From assembly GCF_036898095.1 (NCBI RefSeq), contig NC_090751.1, forward strand, positions 44,278,032 through 44,342,031: a stretch of DNA of 64,000 bases. The letters are read 5' to 3'. The position numbers were made by a program, and so were the translations under genes. The notes below the pieces were generated by a model. The model ran no database searches. It was given only the letters and a program-made list of their open reading frames with translations, and was not told the DNA's origin. The stretch comes from Palaemon carinicauda. Lineage: Eukaryota; Arthropoda; Malacostraca; Decapoda; Palaemonidae. Shown piece by piece: positions 1 to 11,000 of the stretch (positions within the stretch are counted from its first letter, which is position 1; each line of letters begins with the position of its first letter).

Positions 1-36
<36 letters not shown>

Positions 37-135
37 ATATATATATACAGTATATTTATGTATATATATATATATATATGTATATACAGTATATATATTT
101 ATATATATATATATAATAATGTTTATATATATAGA
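1..135. repeat. (TA)n microsatellite, interrupted
   Basis: Alternating T and A with a few TATG, CAGT and TTTA interruptions. The array is cut by the window edge, so its true length is unknown. Confidence 0.97.
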
Positions 136-793
136 CAATTAGATAGGTATATTGTGGAAAATAACTGAGTATTTGCATGCTTATGCATTATATGTTTAAA
201 AAAATTGAAACCCGCTGTGTTGTTTATAGAAAAGGTGTATATTCATCTGCAGTTTATTTCGTATGAGATTTTGAAGAGGTTCACATATTATGTTGATTTC
301 GTAATCGACTCTGACAGTCAAGACCCCGGGCACGTTAAAATGCAGCCGGGTCTCTGTACAAGGCTGGCTCTAATGCGTAATGGGATATTTGTGTTGTGTT
401 AGCAGCGGTCGCCAACCCGAGGGGAAAGGAAACCGGTGTAGTTCCATTTGATTCTTTCCTTTCTTAAACCTTTTTATTTTTTTTCTCTTGTGTTCTTTTT
501 TTGTCGTTAGTAGCAGGCATTCTGCTTGCATGAGTTCCATGGGCGGTGAATAGTGGAAAGGAAGAAAGAAATGGGAATAATAGGACATAGGAGTGGAATA
601 GAGCTGTTCAGAGAAACATAAATATTTTGGGCGTTGGATATTCGCGCCCTATTTTCATGCGCTTTTTGTCGTTGATATTCGGAGAAAGAGAAGAAGAGTA
701 GGTTTAAAGACCTATTATTTTTTATTCAGAAGTTAGGGATATATTTTTTGTCGTTTAGTGTTTACTTATTTTCCAATGTGCAGCGAGCCAATA
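136..793. other. Unassigned non-coding stretch
   Basis: No gene is recognisable. A perfect POU octamer, ATTTGCAT, lies at 171-178. The segment around 310-445 is clearly richer in G+C than its surroundings and is followed by a pyrimidine-rich tract near 450-505. The open frames here are 72 codons or shorter and show no protein-like features. Confidence 0.6.
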
Positions 794-865
794 TATTTGT
801 TGCTTTCATATAATTTGTTTTATCAAATGTATTTGTTGCTTTCATATAATTTATTTTATCATTTG
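794..865. repeat. 36-bp direct tandem duplication
   Basis: The phrase beginning TATTTGTTGCTTTCATATAA occurs at 794 and again 36 bp later, with a few substitutions near the 3' end of the second unit. It lies just upstream of a TA array. Confidence 0.85.
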
Positions 866-883
866 ATAGTTCAGCAGCTAATG

Positions 884-909
884 TTGTATATATATATATA
901 TATATATAT

Positions 910-940
<31 letters not shown>

Positions 941-944
941 AAAT

Positions 945-993
<49 letters not shown>
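884..993. repeat. (TA)n microsatellite with TAAATTA interruptions
   Basis: Three TA blocks are separated by TAAATTA. The right edge abuts the 3' end of a minus-strand LINE fragment, as at several other places in the window. Confidence 0.95.
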
Positions 994-1455
994 CAGCCGT
1001 TCCTGGTCCACCGCAGAACAAAGGCCTTAGGCATTCACGTCCATCCTTCGTTTGTATGTGGTCTTTGTATGCCAGTCCTCTCCGGCAAACATTGTTATTT
1101 CTTTGATCCATCTATTCTCTTCCTTCCTCTGCTCTATTTGCAATATCTAGTGACCCATTCTGTTATCTTGATGTCCAACTATTATCTGTCATTCTCATTA
1201 TGTGCCCCGCCCATGATCATTTGTTTTTCTTACATGTGGCTAGAATATCCTCTACTTTAGTTTGATCTGGTATCCATGCTGCGTTTTTTTTCTGTCTCTT
1301 AGTGTTATTATCATTATTATTCCTTCCATATATTTTTAAGTTGTAACTAGCTTATGTCATAAGGTTTTAGTAATGCTCCCAAGTTTCTGAAGCATAAATT
1401 AAATCTGGCAACACCTTCTAATTAAATACTTTTCTTTTTAGAGAAAGTGGCAATT
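994..1455 (-). mobile_element. LINE 3'-terminal fragment (family B), decayed
   Basis: The sequence lines up along its length with the 3' part of the larger minus-strand LINE at 44855-45310. Shared phrases include the segment around AAGGCCTTAGGCATTCACGT and the later TTGTAACTAGCTTATGTCAT. On the minus strand this is the extreme C-terminal coding part and 3' end of a non-LTR reverse transcriptase, ending in the (TA)n array at 884-993. No continuous reading frame survives, so it is a dead copy. Family membership is inferred from alignment within the window; the clade is not determined. Confidence 0.7.
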
Positions 1456-1465
1456 ACGTGTGTGT

Positions 1466-1466
<1 letters not shown>

Positions 1467-1532
<66 letters not shown>

Positions 1533-1590
1533 TACTACTACTACTACTACTACTATTTGCTTAGCTACAATCCTAAGGGAAAAGTAAATT
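1467..1590 (-). mobile_element. 3' end of a (TAA)-tailed retroposon, antisense fragment
   Basis: A (TTA)n tract (about 1468-1532) runs into (CTA)n (about 1532-1553). It is followed by GCTTAGCTACAATCCTA, the antisense 3' end of the retroposon seen better at 21446, 28336 and 47953. Only about 35 bp of element body remain. The GTG repeat just left of the tail belongs to the LINE junction. Confidence 0.5.
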
Positions 1591-1874
1591 TGAAAAGACC
1601 CGTGATGTTTACTTAGGAAATTATTTAGAACCAAACAATAAAAGAAAAAGAAATCATGTTGGTTTTAGGGGAGGTGTACACTCAAGGTTGGCCATAAAAC
1701 ATCAGAAGAACATCTGTAACTCGAAAGTAATAAATCTCTTGTGATGTGAGTAAGGAAGCAAAATGATTGTTGTTGCAGCTGTTATATAAGTTTTTTTTTT
1801 CTTTTGTTTGTCAGGACTCGGTATTTGCGAATGAAATCATTAACAACTTAAGGTCTTTTTTTTTATTTATTTGT

Positions 1875-1898
1875 GTGGTGTGTGTGTGTGTGTGTATA
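1875..1898. repeat. (GT)n microsatellite, short
   Basis: About ten GT units, preceded by a T-rich run. Confidence 0.9.
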
Positions 1899-1988
1899 AA
1901 GATCGCGTTTTGTTTAACTATTTGCATTGAGTATACTAACAGGAATCTGCATTCAGGACACAGTTGAACAAGGGAACTAAATGGCCAT

Positions 1989-1991
<3 letters not shown>

Positions 1992-2051
<60 letters not shown>
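1992..2051. repeat. (CT)n microsatellite
   Basis: Uninterrupted CT dinucleotides over 60 bp. Confidence 0.98.
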
Positions 2052-2052
<1 letters not shown>

Positions 2053-2293
2053 AAAAGAGAAGGAAAATATTTAACAAATATAAGAAGTTATCTTTTTCAT
2101 TGATATGATAATATAATTCATCTTGTTCTGATGATTTTGGTTATCCTTGTCCCTTTTGTTACTGCATTAAAGGAATTATTGTCAAACGACACAGATTTTG
2201 CGAGAATTTGTTGAAAAACATTCGGTGCGCTAAAATTTGTATCAATATTCATAACCTATAAAAATAAAACTTTATCCTAAGAATTTTCTTGGA

Positions 2294-2530
2294 GCGGTAA
2301 CAAACTCAATTATGTAGAAAGCTTTAGTTACATTGGCCTCAAAATAACTAGAAATTTCAACGACGACGAAGATATTAAAAAAGGGCATGGAAAATCTTAT
2401 GCTCCTAGAACTACCTTATTAGAAAGATTAATTTCTATAGTCAAGTGGAAAAACGTAACCACTTTAAACGATACCGATATTCTCTCTTGCAGAATATTTC
2501 TCTGGAAGGGACCTGTAGCTCATGAGTGTT
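2294..2530 (+). mobile_element. Probable LINE reverse-transcriptase C-terminal remnant (family C)
   Basis: One frame stays open for roughly 75 codons and reads NKLNYVESFSYIGLKIT, then a D/E-rich stretch ending DIKK, and later KWKNVTTL. This resembles the VE-x-F-x-YLG-x-x-IT ... EI-x-x-RI ... motif pattern that follows the YADD box in non-LTR retrotransposon RTs. It is too short and diverged to classify and differs from the other two LINE families here. The reading is from motif pattern only. Confidence 0.42.
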
Positions 2531-2810
2531 AGTCAGTTGGTGCAATGAGGTGAAGTGAAAAAGGTTTCAATGTGTTATTTAAAAGAAAATTAACAATATT
2601 TTTTTTTCTTTTCTCAATTGTGCCATCTGTAGACTGATGGAATTTACTTCTTGTATAGAATGGTTTATTTTTTAGTTTGTAAATTTATTTTTTATTGTGA
2701 TTGTTTGACCTTTTCTTCTATAAATGCATTTCCTTTTTAGGCAATATTAATTTAATGGAATTTTTAGCAGAAAGTATTAAGTGGTAATCCTTCAAAATGT
2801 ATACCAACAA

Positions 2811-2812
<2 letters not shown>

Positions 2813-2855
<43 letters not shown>
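2813..2855. repeat. (TC)n microsatellite
   Basis: Perfect TC dinucleotides. Confidence 0.98.
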
Positions 2856-2856
<1 letters not shown>

Positions 2857-3009
2857 GGGGCTATGTATGGTACATTGTAAAAACGTTTCCAAGAAATTAA
2901 AGATTAAGTGACATTAAACTGTAAGAGACACTGTATCATCATTTTATAGGATCTTCATATTTCGTTATTTGTGATTATCAATCACTGGAGTATAAATATG
3001 AGGATGGGT

Positions 3010-3372
3010 TTTTTGTTACCTCCTCCAACGAAGTTAGAGAGGTTATGTTTTCTCCCCTGTTTGTGTGGTTGTTTATGAACAGCTTCCTGGCCACAATTTT
3101 AATCATAGAGTAATACAACTTGCAGGGAATAACTGTCATGTAGAAATCTGGAAATGATTAAATTTTGGAAGGTCAAGGTCACGGTTAAGCAAAATGTCCA
3201 ATTCACGTAATCAGCCATTAGTTTGGACATAGTTGTCACAGAGATTCAAACTTGGATCATATTTGAGTGTATGAAAATCCATGCCACTTAACACATGTTA
3301 AGGTCAAAGGTCAAGGTGGAGAAATAAGCTGCCGCGGCGGAGGTCTGCGCTCTACTGAGTTCCCCTGTAGTT
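3010..3372 (+). mobile_element. Dispersed repeat with CTCC...GCGGAGGTCTGCGCTCT ends and AGGTCA motifs
   Basis: The segment begins near CCTCCAACGAAGTTAGAGAGG and ends at GCCGCGGCGGAGGTCTGCGC. Inside are AGGTCAAGGTCA (3170-3181) and a perfect direct repeat AGGTCA-A-AGGTCA (3301-3313). I recognise this arrangement as a repeat widely dispersed in marine invertebrate genomes, but cannot verify that here. It has no coding capacity. The two ends are loosely complementary (CTCC / GGCGGAGG), so a non-autonomous DNA element is possible. Confidence 0.6.
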
Positions 3373-4375
3373 AGGAAGTCATATGAAAATCTACAAAGTA
3401 TTTTTACAGTACCGAAAACCTATAAAAAGCATGAAGTTGCGTCTTAACTTGAAGATTATAATCAATCTTTGAAATAACAAAAAAGATATGTAATATTTTT
3501 GTACCTTATTGAATTTTGTAAATCAAACCACGAAGAGAATTAACAACTTATCAGACTAAGAATAATGAATCTTCATGACAGGGATCAACACTAAAAATCT
3601 TTTTATCTTGATCAGAGTTTTCTGAATTGTATTTCAATTCTTCCAAAATAATACCTTTATTCAATGTCGAATACATCTTTATGAAGCCATAATATGGGCT
3701 ATATAAGAAAAATCAGATAATTATTTCGTATTTATAACGGTTTCGAAGTCAAGAGGTCAGATATCTCCACAAGGTCTCTTATGTATTTTCCAGCTAGAAT
3801 TTCCACTTATGGGTCACTATTATTAGCTATAGCCAGACCTTGCATGAAGCTTGTGTAATTTTCAAACCGGTCAATGTTTTTTCACTCAAAATATCTGTAT
3901 TGAAATATAAGAGGGATGGGATGGGAAAAGTTGTTTGATTAGATTTGGGATGCGGAGGAATATCAATTTTTTCGAGTGATTAGTCTTTTTCACAAGATAT
4001 TTGAATAAGTAGATGATGTTTAATAATTGTAATGGAAATGTGGGGGGGCGACTACTACCCAAGGAACAATAAATAAAATTATATTGATATGGATCCATGA
4101 TGGTTTTGTAGGAAACTATATACACAAACACATTGTGTGTCCTAAGAGAATAAACTAGAGAGGGAAGAAATTAGTGTCATTTAATATGTGGTAAAAGAAG
4201 GCAAGTATCAAACATTGTACTATTTGATAGCACATGCTGTTGGGGACCTAATGTTGAAGGAGGTGACTTGTGGAGGTGATTAAAGGAAGGTCTGTGGATT
4301 CTTTTAGATTTTCTTCTATAGAAGTTAGTGTACACACGCAAGATATTTAATATCAGTAAGGTTTGTCGATTTGAT

Positions 4376-4376
<1 letters not shown>
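3373..4376. other. Unassigned A+T-rich stretch
   Basis: No recognisable gene or repeat. The only ORF of note is an 81-codon minus-strand frame (3886-4131) with no domain I can name. A G7 run lies near 4042. Confidence 0.6.
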
Positions 4377-4440
<64 letters not shown>

Positions 4441-4451
4441 ATATATATATA
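4377..4451. repeat. Compound (TA)n(CA)n(TA)n microsatellite
   Basis: TA, then about ten CA units, then TA again. The same TA-CA-TA order recurs elsewhere in the window, for example at 33043-33182. Confidence 0.97.
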
Positions 4452-4750
4452 TGAGTTGGTCCGAATTATATCCGTTGTATTCGCTTTAATTAAGATTGAA
4501 AAGATAATTGATCTATCCCGAAGAGACTAACATTACAAATGGAGAATGGTCTCAGTGAATGGAAACCGTTACATAATTTTTGCATTAACTTCAACTCTCA
4601 CCACTGGTTATCTGATGTCGTATATTAACGGTCACGTTTGTAACTCGTTCTTGTAAGTTCATCAGTGTTCTGTCTCAGTATTAAATGATTATGTAAATGC
4701 TTAAATGCAGTTCAATTAATCGTGAGCGGTCATATTTTTATTAACTTCTC

Positions 4751-4753
<3 letters not shown>
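4452..4753. other. Unassigned stretch
   Basis: About 300 bp of A+T-rich sequence between two arrays. I see no gene, repeat or motif worth naming. Confidence 0.6.

Positions 4754-4799
<46 letters not shown>
4754..4799. repeat. (CT)n microsatellite
   Basis: Perfect CT dinucleotides. Confidence 0.97.
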
Positions 4800-4800
<1 letters not shown>

Positions 4801-4995
4801 ATATAAGGGGCTCTTGTGAGAAGGGTACCCAATTGTGTAATTAGCATAATAAAGGAGCTGCTTCTTCATCATTAATAGAGTAAAGGTATCCATTAAGAAA
4901 ATTAGCATTTGTCAAGATCCTGAGGTGGTTTTAACTAGGTGACTGAGATTTGGAGAACACCAACGCTTGGTCTTTCTTGTGGATACCCATTCGGT

Positions 4996-4998
<3 letters not shown>

Positions 4999-5048
<50 letters not shown>
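4999..5048. repeat. (AG)n microsatellite
   Basis: Perfect AG dinucleotides. Confidence 0.98.
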
Positions 5049-5050
<2 letters not shown>

Positions 5051-5851
5051 CAAAATTAAGAAGCAAGAGCTCTTCCATGAAGTAAAGATTTTGGAGAACA
5101 TGTTAAGAAAAATAAAAGATACGATTTGGGGAAAGAGCAAATCTTCTTGAATTCTTTCCTCCCATCCTATTTCTTTCCTTTCTACCCATTCCCCCACTTT
5201 TTCTGTCCTTTTTTTTTCCAAGTTCAATTCCTTTCACCACAAGCAGCCTCGCGTAAGCCGGTCTTTTTCCAGATTAAATGTCAACTTTAATTTTGAGAAT
5301 TTCGCCGTTGTCTTTTTTTTTCTTTTCTCTTAACATTCACTGCAGCAAACTTTTATTCATGCGAGTTGAGACCCAGAGAGGCTCCGAATAGTAGATGCGT
5401 TTATTTTTCCTCTTTTGTAAAAAAAAAAAAAAAAAAAAAAATATTTGAAAGTCTCAACTGTTATATCAATATCTATTATTAGTCACAGTTGCTATTAACA
5501 CAAGTATTAATAATAATCAGTTGAGGTAGTAATAGCTGGTATGATTAGTTTGAGAACTGTTGAAGGATTAATGCTGTGATGTATTTTGAGCGAGGTTTAT
5601 GTAAGATTAATACTCTGGTTATACCCATCTATGTAGGCCACACAGTGGTATAAGCTCTCTTGGTGTCTCCATTGTCAGTTCTGTGGATGTACGTTCAATT
5701 ATTCTTGCGATCTATAGATAACTTTCCTTCAGTGGTCCCTAAGCTCCGATAACCAAGAGATTATTAAAGCGTTGGCAAAGACTTCAGCGGGCATTTTATT
5801 TTTCTAAATCGGAATTCCCGTCTTTTATTGCACCATCACTTGATTTTTTTT
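5049..5851. other. Unassigned stretch with an A23 run
   Basis: Pyrimidine-rich around 5150-5225. A homopolymer of 23 A occurs at 5419-5441. No polyadenylation signal stands correctly placed before it, so I do not call it a retroposed tail. No gene is seen. Confidence 0.6.
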
Positions 5852-6011
5852 TTATTGTCAAGATATTATACCGTTTTATATTTCTTTGTTTCAAAGTTTA
5901 CAATTATTTAGACCTTGGGTCACTGGTGGATGGTATATCTTACAACTTCCTTCTCGTATGTTTTCTTATGTTAAGGAAATCAGTTTCTGTTATACACACA
6001 TCTATATTTGA

Positions 6012-6566
6012 ATGTGTTTATGGTTATATTTAACAATAATGGGGAATACATTAGCAACTTGAGATTTGCAGATAGAATTGCAAATGATGATAAATGATAT
6101 GAATAGAGGAACCAAAACTATAGGACTGATGTTGTATATAAGTAAAACTAGACAATGTTCAATGAAAAAGCAGAGAGATGACAAATAACGGTTATGAACG
6201 AACTATCTGGAGATTTTTAATGGATATACGTACTTAGAACAGACAGTAATTGTTTCACCAGGATATGAAACCGAAATTAAAAGAAGGATAAGCATGGGAT
6301 GGAGAGCTTTTGGTAAACAAGATGTGATTATGAAATGTAAAATGTCCTTTCTCTAAAAATAAAAGTATTGAATAAGATGGTCCTACCAGTATCAACTTAT
6401 TCATAAGAGAATAGGTACCCAGAGATTGGGAATGAAGCAGGGAAAGGAAGAGAAGACGATGAATTGACGAGCTTAGATAAAGTTCTTGTATAGATTGGCA
6501 TAGAAAGATCATAAACAGGTCATATCTGAAGCTTTTGACTTTCAGTGGACTAGCAACGGATGATGA

Positions 6567-6568
<2 letters not shown>
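6012..6568 (+). mobile_element. LINE RT 3' fragment (family B), dead, copy A
   Basis: The phrase INGE-like, LRFAD and ELQMMI, then a Y-T-Y-L motif, ETEIKRRISMGWRAFGKQ and a final QWTSNG before stop codons, can be read in broken frames. It matches the better minus-strand copy at 44855-45790 and follows the usual order after an RT catalytic box. The catalytic FADD is FADR (6065-6076), a 29-bp deletion lies right after it relative to copy B, and several stops follow. The 3' end runs GATGATGATG into a TA array. Non-functional. Confidence 0.75.

Positions 6569-6604
<36 letters not shown>
6569..6604. repeat. (TA)n microsatellite
   Basis: Directly follows the LINE 3' end. Confidence 0.95.
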
Positions 6605-6933
<329 letters not shown>

Positions 6934-6972
6934 CAGATGTAATCCTCCTCAGCACGAAGATAGTTTAATATA

Positions 6973-7181
6973 TAGTAGTCCACATAAGGAAGATTAAAAC
7001 ATTATGAGTATATGTAGAAATGCTCTACAGTTTCGTCCTTCACTGGACCTCTTCTTAGAGCGTTTATGATAAAAAATCTTTTTTTTTATATATAATAAAC
7101 AACCAAACAAGAGGTCCAGTGGCAGATGAAACTATAGAGCATTTCAACAGTTACTCCTATTTTAATTTTCCCTATATGGGC

Positions 7182-7186
<5 letters not shown>
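6973..7186. mobile_element. 214-bp foldback MITE-like element, copy A
   Basis: The two halves are imperfect inverted repeats. The left arm starts TAGTAGTCCACATAAGG and the right arm ends CCTATATGGGCTACTA. Inner arms around AATGCTCTACAGTTTCGTCC and GATGAAACTATAGAGCATT also pair, so each arm is about 90 bp with a ~40-bp A/T-rich loop. There is no coding capacity. TA at both outer ends fits insertion at a TA target, as for Tc1/mariner-type MITEs, but superfamily assignment is inference. The duplicate (12840-13053) has exactly the same length. Confidence 0.75.

Positions 7187-7217
<31 letters not shown>
7185..7217. repeat. (TA)n microsatellite
   Basis: Abuts the right end of the foldback element. 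Confidence 0.95.
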
Positions 7218-7220
<3 letters not shown>

Positions 7221-7646
7221 CAGTATGTACACACTACGGCATATTTGGATGTGAAATTACCATGTACTTGATTTATAGGTGGCGTAAACATTTAATTTTT
7301 ATTTCATGAAAAAGTAGTTTTTGTTCTACGCTTTTTTTATTTTTTACAAAAATCTCACAGAAATTTCTCAGTGTAGGCTGTAATGGTAAAGATTGTTTTA
7401 ATACAACGATGCTGAAAAACCAACTAATGAATATTGAGGAATTCGTAAGAAAAAGGTTTGCCTTTTTAACTTAGAATAGGTTATAAATACTTACTTAGAT
7501 AAAAGAATATAGAAGTGATAAATCAGATTACTGTATAAATTTTTGGAGCCTGAACATGTAAAACGTGAGTAGGAATTTTCAATAATTTTTTATCTTATAA
7601 AATACATTTTTAATCTGAAGGATAATCATTAATTACATTTTTATTA

Positions 7647-7649
<3 letters not shown>
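7218..7649. other. Unassigned A+T-rich stretch, copy A
   Basis: No gene or known repeat. It diverges from its counterpart at 13125-13542 by several substitutions and small indels. Confidence 0.6.
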
Positions 7650-7707
<58 letters not shown>

Positions 7708-7717
7708 GAGAGAGAGA
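7650..7717. repeat. (GA)n microsatellite
   Basis: GA with one GT interruption near its end. Copy B at 13543-13632 is longer and lacks the interruption. Confidence 0.97.
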
Positions 7718-8020
7718 TGAGGGGGTGATAAGCAAGAAGCATCGTAGACGGTTTGAAATATTTTTGTTGGAATACATGCTTTCCGAATTCTGTGATATTA
7801 CATGCTGATTATATTTATGCAAATACGTTAAAAACCGCGGTCCAAATGTGCCTCCGAGATGAACAGTAAAAAGTACAAAGTTTACCCATCGACCATCGAC
7901 GTTGCTCAAGATCATCGTGAACTTTAACGGCCATAGTTCACGGCGTTCCCATTGGGAAAACTACACACAAATGCTACAACTTAGTTATATAGAACATCTT
8001 TGGTACACAAACAGACATAC

Positions 8021-8022
<2 letters not shown>

Positions 8023-8069
<47 letters not shown>
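8023..8069. repeat. (GA)n microsatellite
   Basis: Perfect. The copy B counterpart (13936-14017) is longer and carries GGGA and GGA interruptions. Confidence 0.97.
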
Positions 8070-8074
<5 letters not shown>

Positions 8075-8870
8075 TTGTAGCTAGTGGTAAGTAAAACTGT
8101 GCGAACTGTATATAGTTGGAGTTAAATCTGAGATAGAAAATTATTTCATTCTTCATTTAAAGATTAATTTCAAAACGTTAGAAACTGCTGTATTACAGTT
8201 AGACAGAAATTTGTGTTGTAAGTAAAGCGAAAACTCCAGCGACTGTTTTTTAAAGTTAAGGGGAAATTCTTTTCTACTGATCAAAAGTATCAAACAGTGA
8301 TCTTATTCTTAATAATTATCATATATTTGATACTTTGCTTTAGGGCGAAAAGGTTTTTATGAGATATAATATTTAAGGAGTTAAGTTTAATCTCAAAACT
8401 GATATTGTTATGAGGTGGTAAATGTCAAACATTAGTGTAAACCTCAGTAAATATCTCTTACTGCTGTTTATTAAATGTTTCATGATATTCAATCATATTA
8501 AAAAAAATGAGATTGTAACGCTGCTGTTATATAGTGCTTATGTCAAAAGGTATATGTATCTATGAATGATTGTATGTGTGAAATCCATAGGTATATGCCA
8601 CCATTAGATGCAACTGTGTAATCAGTTTATTAAATTATAGAAACATATTTCTGTTTCTGTGGCTTAAAAATTTGGACTATCTCGTCAAATTTAATTGTCT
8701 GCTGATACTCGCAGACCATAACAGTCCTATTGTATAGAGTTTGTTATTATAGGTGCATCAACGTAAGAGGTAGTCGGCTTGATTATGATTACATATTACA
8801 TTAAGAGACCAATGACTGTCTGGACCACTTTTGATACGTTTGCTATATAGTTTTGAGCTGGATGCGTTTT
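8070..8870. other. Unassigned stretch, copy A
   Basis: No gene recognised. It ends where the (TAA)-tailed retroposon begins. A short reading frame before the array and a TTTCAGT-like context do not make a convincing exon. Confidence 0.55.
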
Positions 8871-8872
8871 TG

Positions 8873-9240
8873 TCTCCAAGGGGTTAACTACTGCAATGTA
8901 ATTGTCCAGTGGCTACTTTCCCCTTGGTGAGGGTAGAAGAGACTCTTTAGCTATGGTAAGAAGCTGTTCTAGGAGAAGGACACTCCAAAATCAAACAATT
9001 GTTCTATAGTCTTGGGTAATGCTGTAGCCTCTGTACCATGGTCTTCCACTGTCCTGGGTTAGAGTGCTCTTGCTTGAGGGTACACTCGGGCACACTATTC
9101 TATCTCGTTTCTCTTCCTCTTGTTTTGTTTATATAGGAAATATTTATTCAAATGTCACTGTCCTTAAAATGAATTATTTTTCCGTGTTTCCTTTCCTCAT
9201 TGGGATATTTGCTTTTCCAACTAGGCTTGTAGCTTAGGAA

Positions 9241-9302
<62 letters not shown>
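8873..9302 (+). mobile_element. (TAA)-tailed retroposon (SINE-like), 5'-truncated, copy A
   Basis: The sense-strand body runs from CCAAGGGGTTAACTACTGCA through GGTCTTCCACTGTCCTGGGT and CATTGGGATATTTGCTTTTCC to GGCTTGTAGCTTAGGAAG, then a 61-bp (TAA)n tail. The same body is found antisense at 21446-22109 (near full length), 28336 and 47953. It does not encode a protein. The 3' position of the (TAA)n tail and variable 5' truncation are typical of LINE-mobilised retroposons. No clear Pol III A/B boxes are seen in the part present. Confidence 0.8.
9242..9302. repeat. (TAA)n tail/microsatellite
   Basis: Perfect trinucleotide array of ~20 units, the 3' tail of the retroposon. In copy B the same tail has only about 6 units (15187-15204). 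Confidence 0.97.
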
Positions 9303-9303
<1 letters not shown>

Positions 9304-9338
9304 GATTTGCTCTTTGTGGGGTTCAAGTAAAGGGTTTG

Positions 9339-9725
9339 CTAATTTTCATGACCAAGGTATGCTGAATAATGGTCATATCTATTACTAGTTATTTGAAAGG
9401 GCTTAGCACAACCGTTTATTCCAATGAGCATGTTTTCATTCCCAGTGTCATTTATTTGCATTTTACTTTCGAATTTGGAACTTTCTTTTGTTATTCCTTT
9501 TTGGAGCAAATATCGCAACTCCCCGTTTGTATTAAGACTTGTAGGAAAGTTTGGGTCAGTGACTCTTATCCTACCATCGAAGGAAAAGCAGCTACCCGTG
9601 CTATATACGGGAATAAATTTGAATTTATGATGAGATTGTTCAGGCAACTTCTTTTATGGAAAGAAGTGCGGTTGTTGAATACAAAGAAAAACGGCAGAAG
9701 TTGTGGAGATAAATTGTCTGCGTAG
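9339..9725. other. Low-stop segment open on both strands, copy A
   Basis: A 118-codon plus-strand frame (9369-9725) and a 102-codon minus-strand frame (9339-9647) overlap, and a third plus frame is open for 68 codons. No domain is recognisable in any. The plus frame contains RKVWVSDSYPTIEGKAATRA; the minus frame contains NENMLIGINGCAKPFQI. Copy B is almost identical in DNA, so the pair says nothing about selection. It could be an exon of a host gene or chance. Confidence 0.25.
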
Positions 9726-9845
9726 TTTATCTTGTGTAATGAGTGTTATAAAGGCTGGGCAATGTAGATATAGTACGATGTGGTAAATAGGTTTTGAGAG
9801 GATTTGACTACGTGGAACGAATGGGAAATAGCAGGGTCTGTAGTT

Positions 9846-9847
<2 letters not shown>

Positions 9848-9920
<73 letters not shown>
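9848..9920. repeat. (GA)n microsatellite
   Basis: Perfect over 73 bp. Copy B (15752-15825) has GGA interruptions. Confidence 0.98.
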
Positions 9921-9923
<3 letters not shown>

Positions 9924-11000
9924 TAAAATTGATGGTAGAGGGTTTGGCACTAGTTTCGATATGAAGAAGCCCTAGAATCGAGATGGCTCTGCAATGCCTG
10001 AAAGACAAAATATGAGTGGTGCATTGTGTTGATATCATACTAGTTAATGTTTATGTTAGATATGTAAACAATGTTTTACAAGTTTCCTGCACTAGTGTTA
10101 TCCTTAATCCATGTAAAAATATAAAGGTAGCAATTACTACAAATTTGTTTTTCTCCGCAGATACCTTATAAGGAAAATGGCTCACTAGTGAACACAATTC
10201 ATGACAAAAAATCAAATGATAATGCTTGATTTAAAGTTAAAAGAGTACACGTAAAGTTTGGAAAGAATCTCTATTTGTTCTCAGAACGATATAAATTCGT
10301 TTACAGAAATACACAGAAAGAGGAATAAAAGGAATTAATGATGAGCTTGTGGTAGGAGGAAGTATGTTCATTAGACAGAAAGCTTGATGTATGATAAACG
10401 GCAGCGTTATTCAGCTATTTTCGTTGGTAGAAGCACAATGGAGAGAAAATATTGAATATCAGCGATAGAAGAGAGGTAAAGTAGACTAGTGATGATATTT
10501 GATGGTCTCGTAACTAATTTAAGAAATGCGCCAAAGAGCACTGAGGATGCAAGGAAAGCTAAAAATAACCCGAAGGATGAAAACTAAATGTTTGCAAGAG
10601 GGGATATTTTATTGGGGTATCATATTGTCATCTATATGACAGTGTGTTTGGTACAACCTTATTGAAAGTAATGATCTAAATTGAGTTTATGATATTTTCT
10701 ATTTGCATGAGGGAAGAGATGATATAAAAGAATGTTGAATGTAGAACGGGCTATTGCACATTCTATAAAATGTATGCAAGGAAATTTACCTAAACAATAA
10801 GCTTTGAAAATGTCATGGGAAAAAATATTGATAAGGATCTAGCTAAAGAAAATTTAATATAAATAAATAGATTTCAACGATATTAGCATTTTTTTTTTTT
10901 TTTTTTAGCTAGGAATGTGTTGTAATAAGACTTCAGCTTTATGGTATAATATATATGGTACGTTATTGAAATTGACAAGAATTTAGAAGTGAATGGTCTT
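9921..11000. other. Unassigned stretch running to the gap, copy A
   Basis: About 1.08 kb with no gene or recognised repeat. It is practically identical to 15826-16896 apart from the length of one T run (near 10890). Confidence 0.6.

Noticed and set aside
5419..5441. A23 as a retroposon tail on the plus strand
   Set aside because: The preceding sequence has no AATAAA and no recognised element body.
9339..9725. Conservation of the ORF between duplicate copies as evidence of selection
   Set aside because: The whole surrounding DNA is equally conserved and the copies are probably allelic, so frame preservation is uninformative.
9654..10038. SLSLSL and RERERE frames over GA/CT arrays here and elsewhere, including the 171-codon frame at 60498-61013
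   Set aside because: Microsatellite translation; flanking residues are not recognisable.
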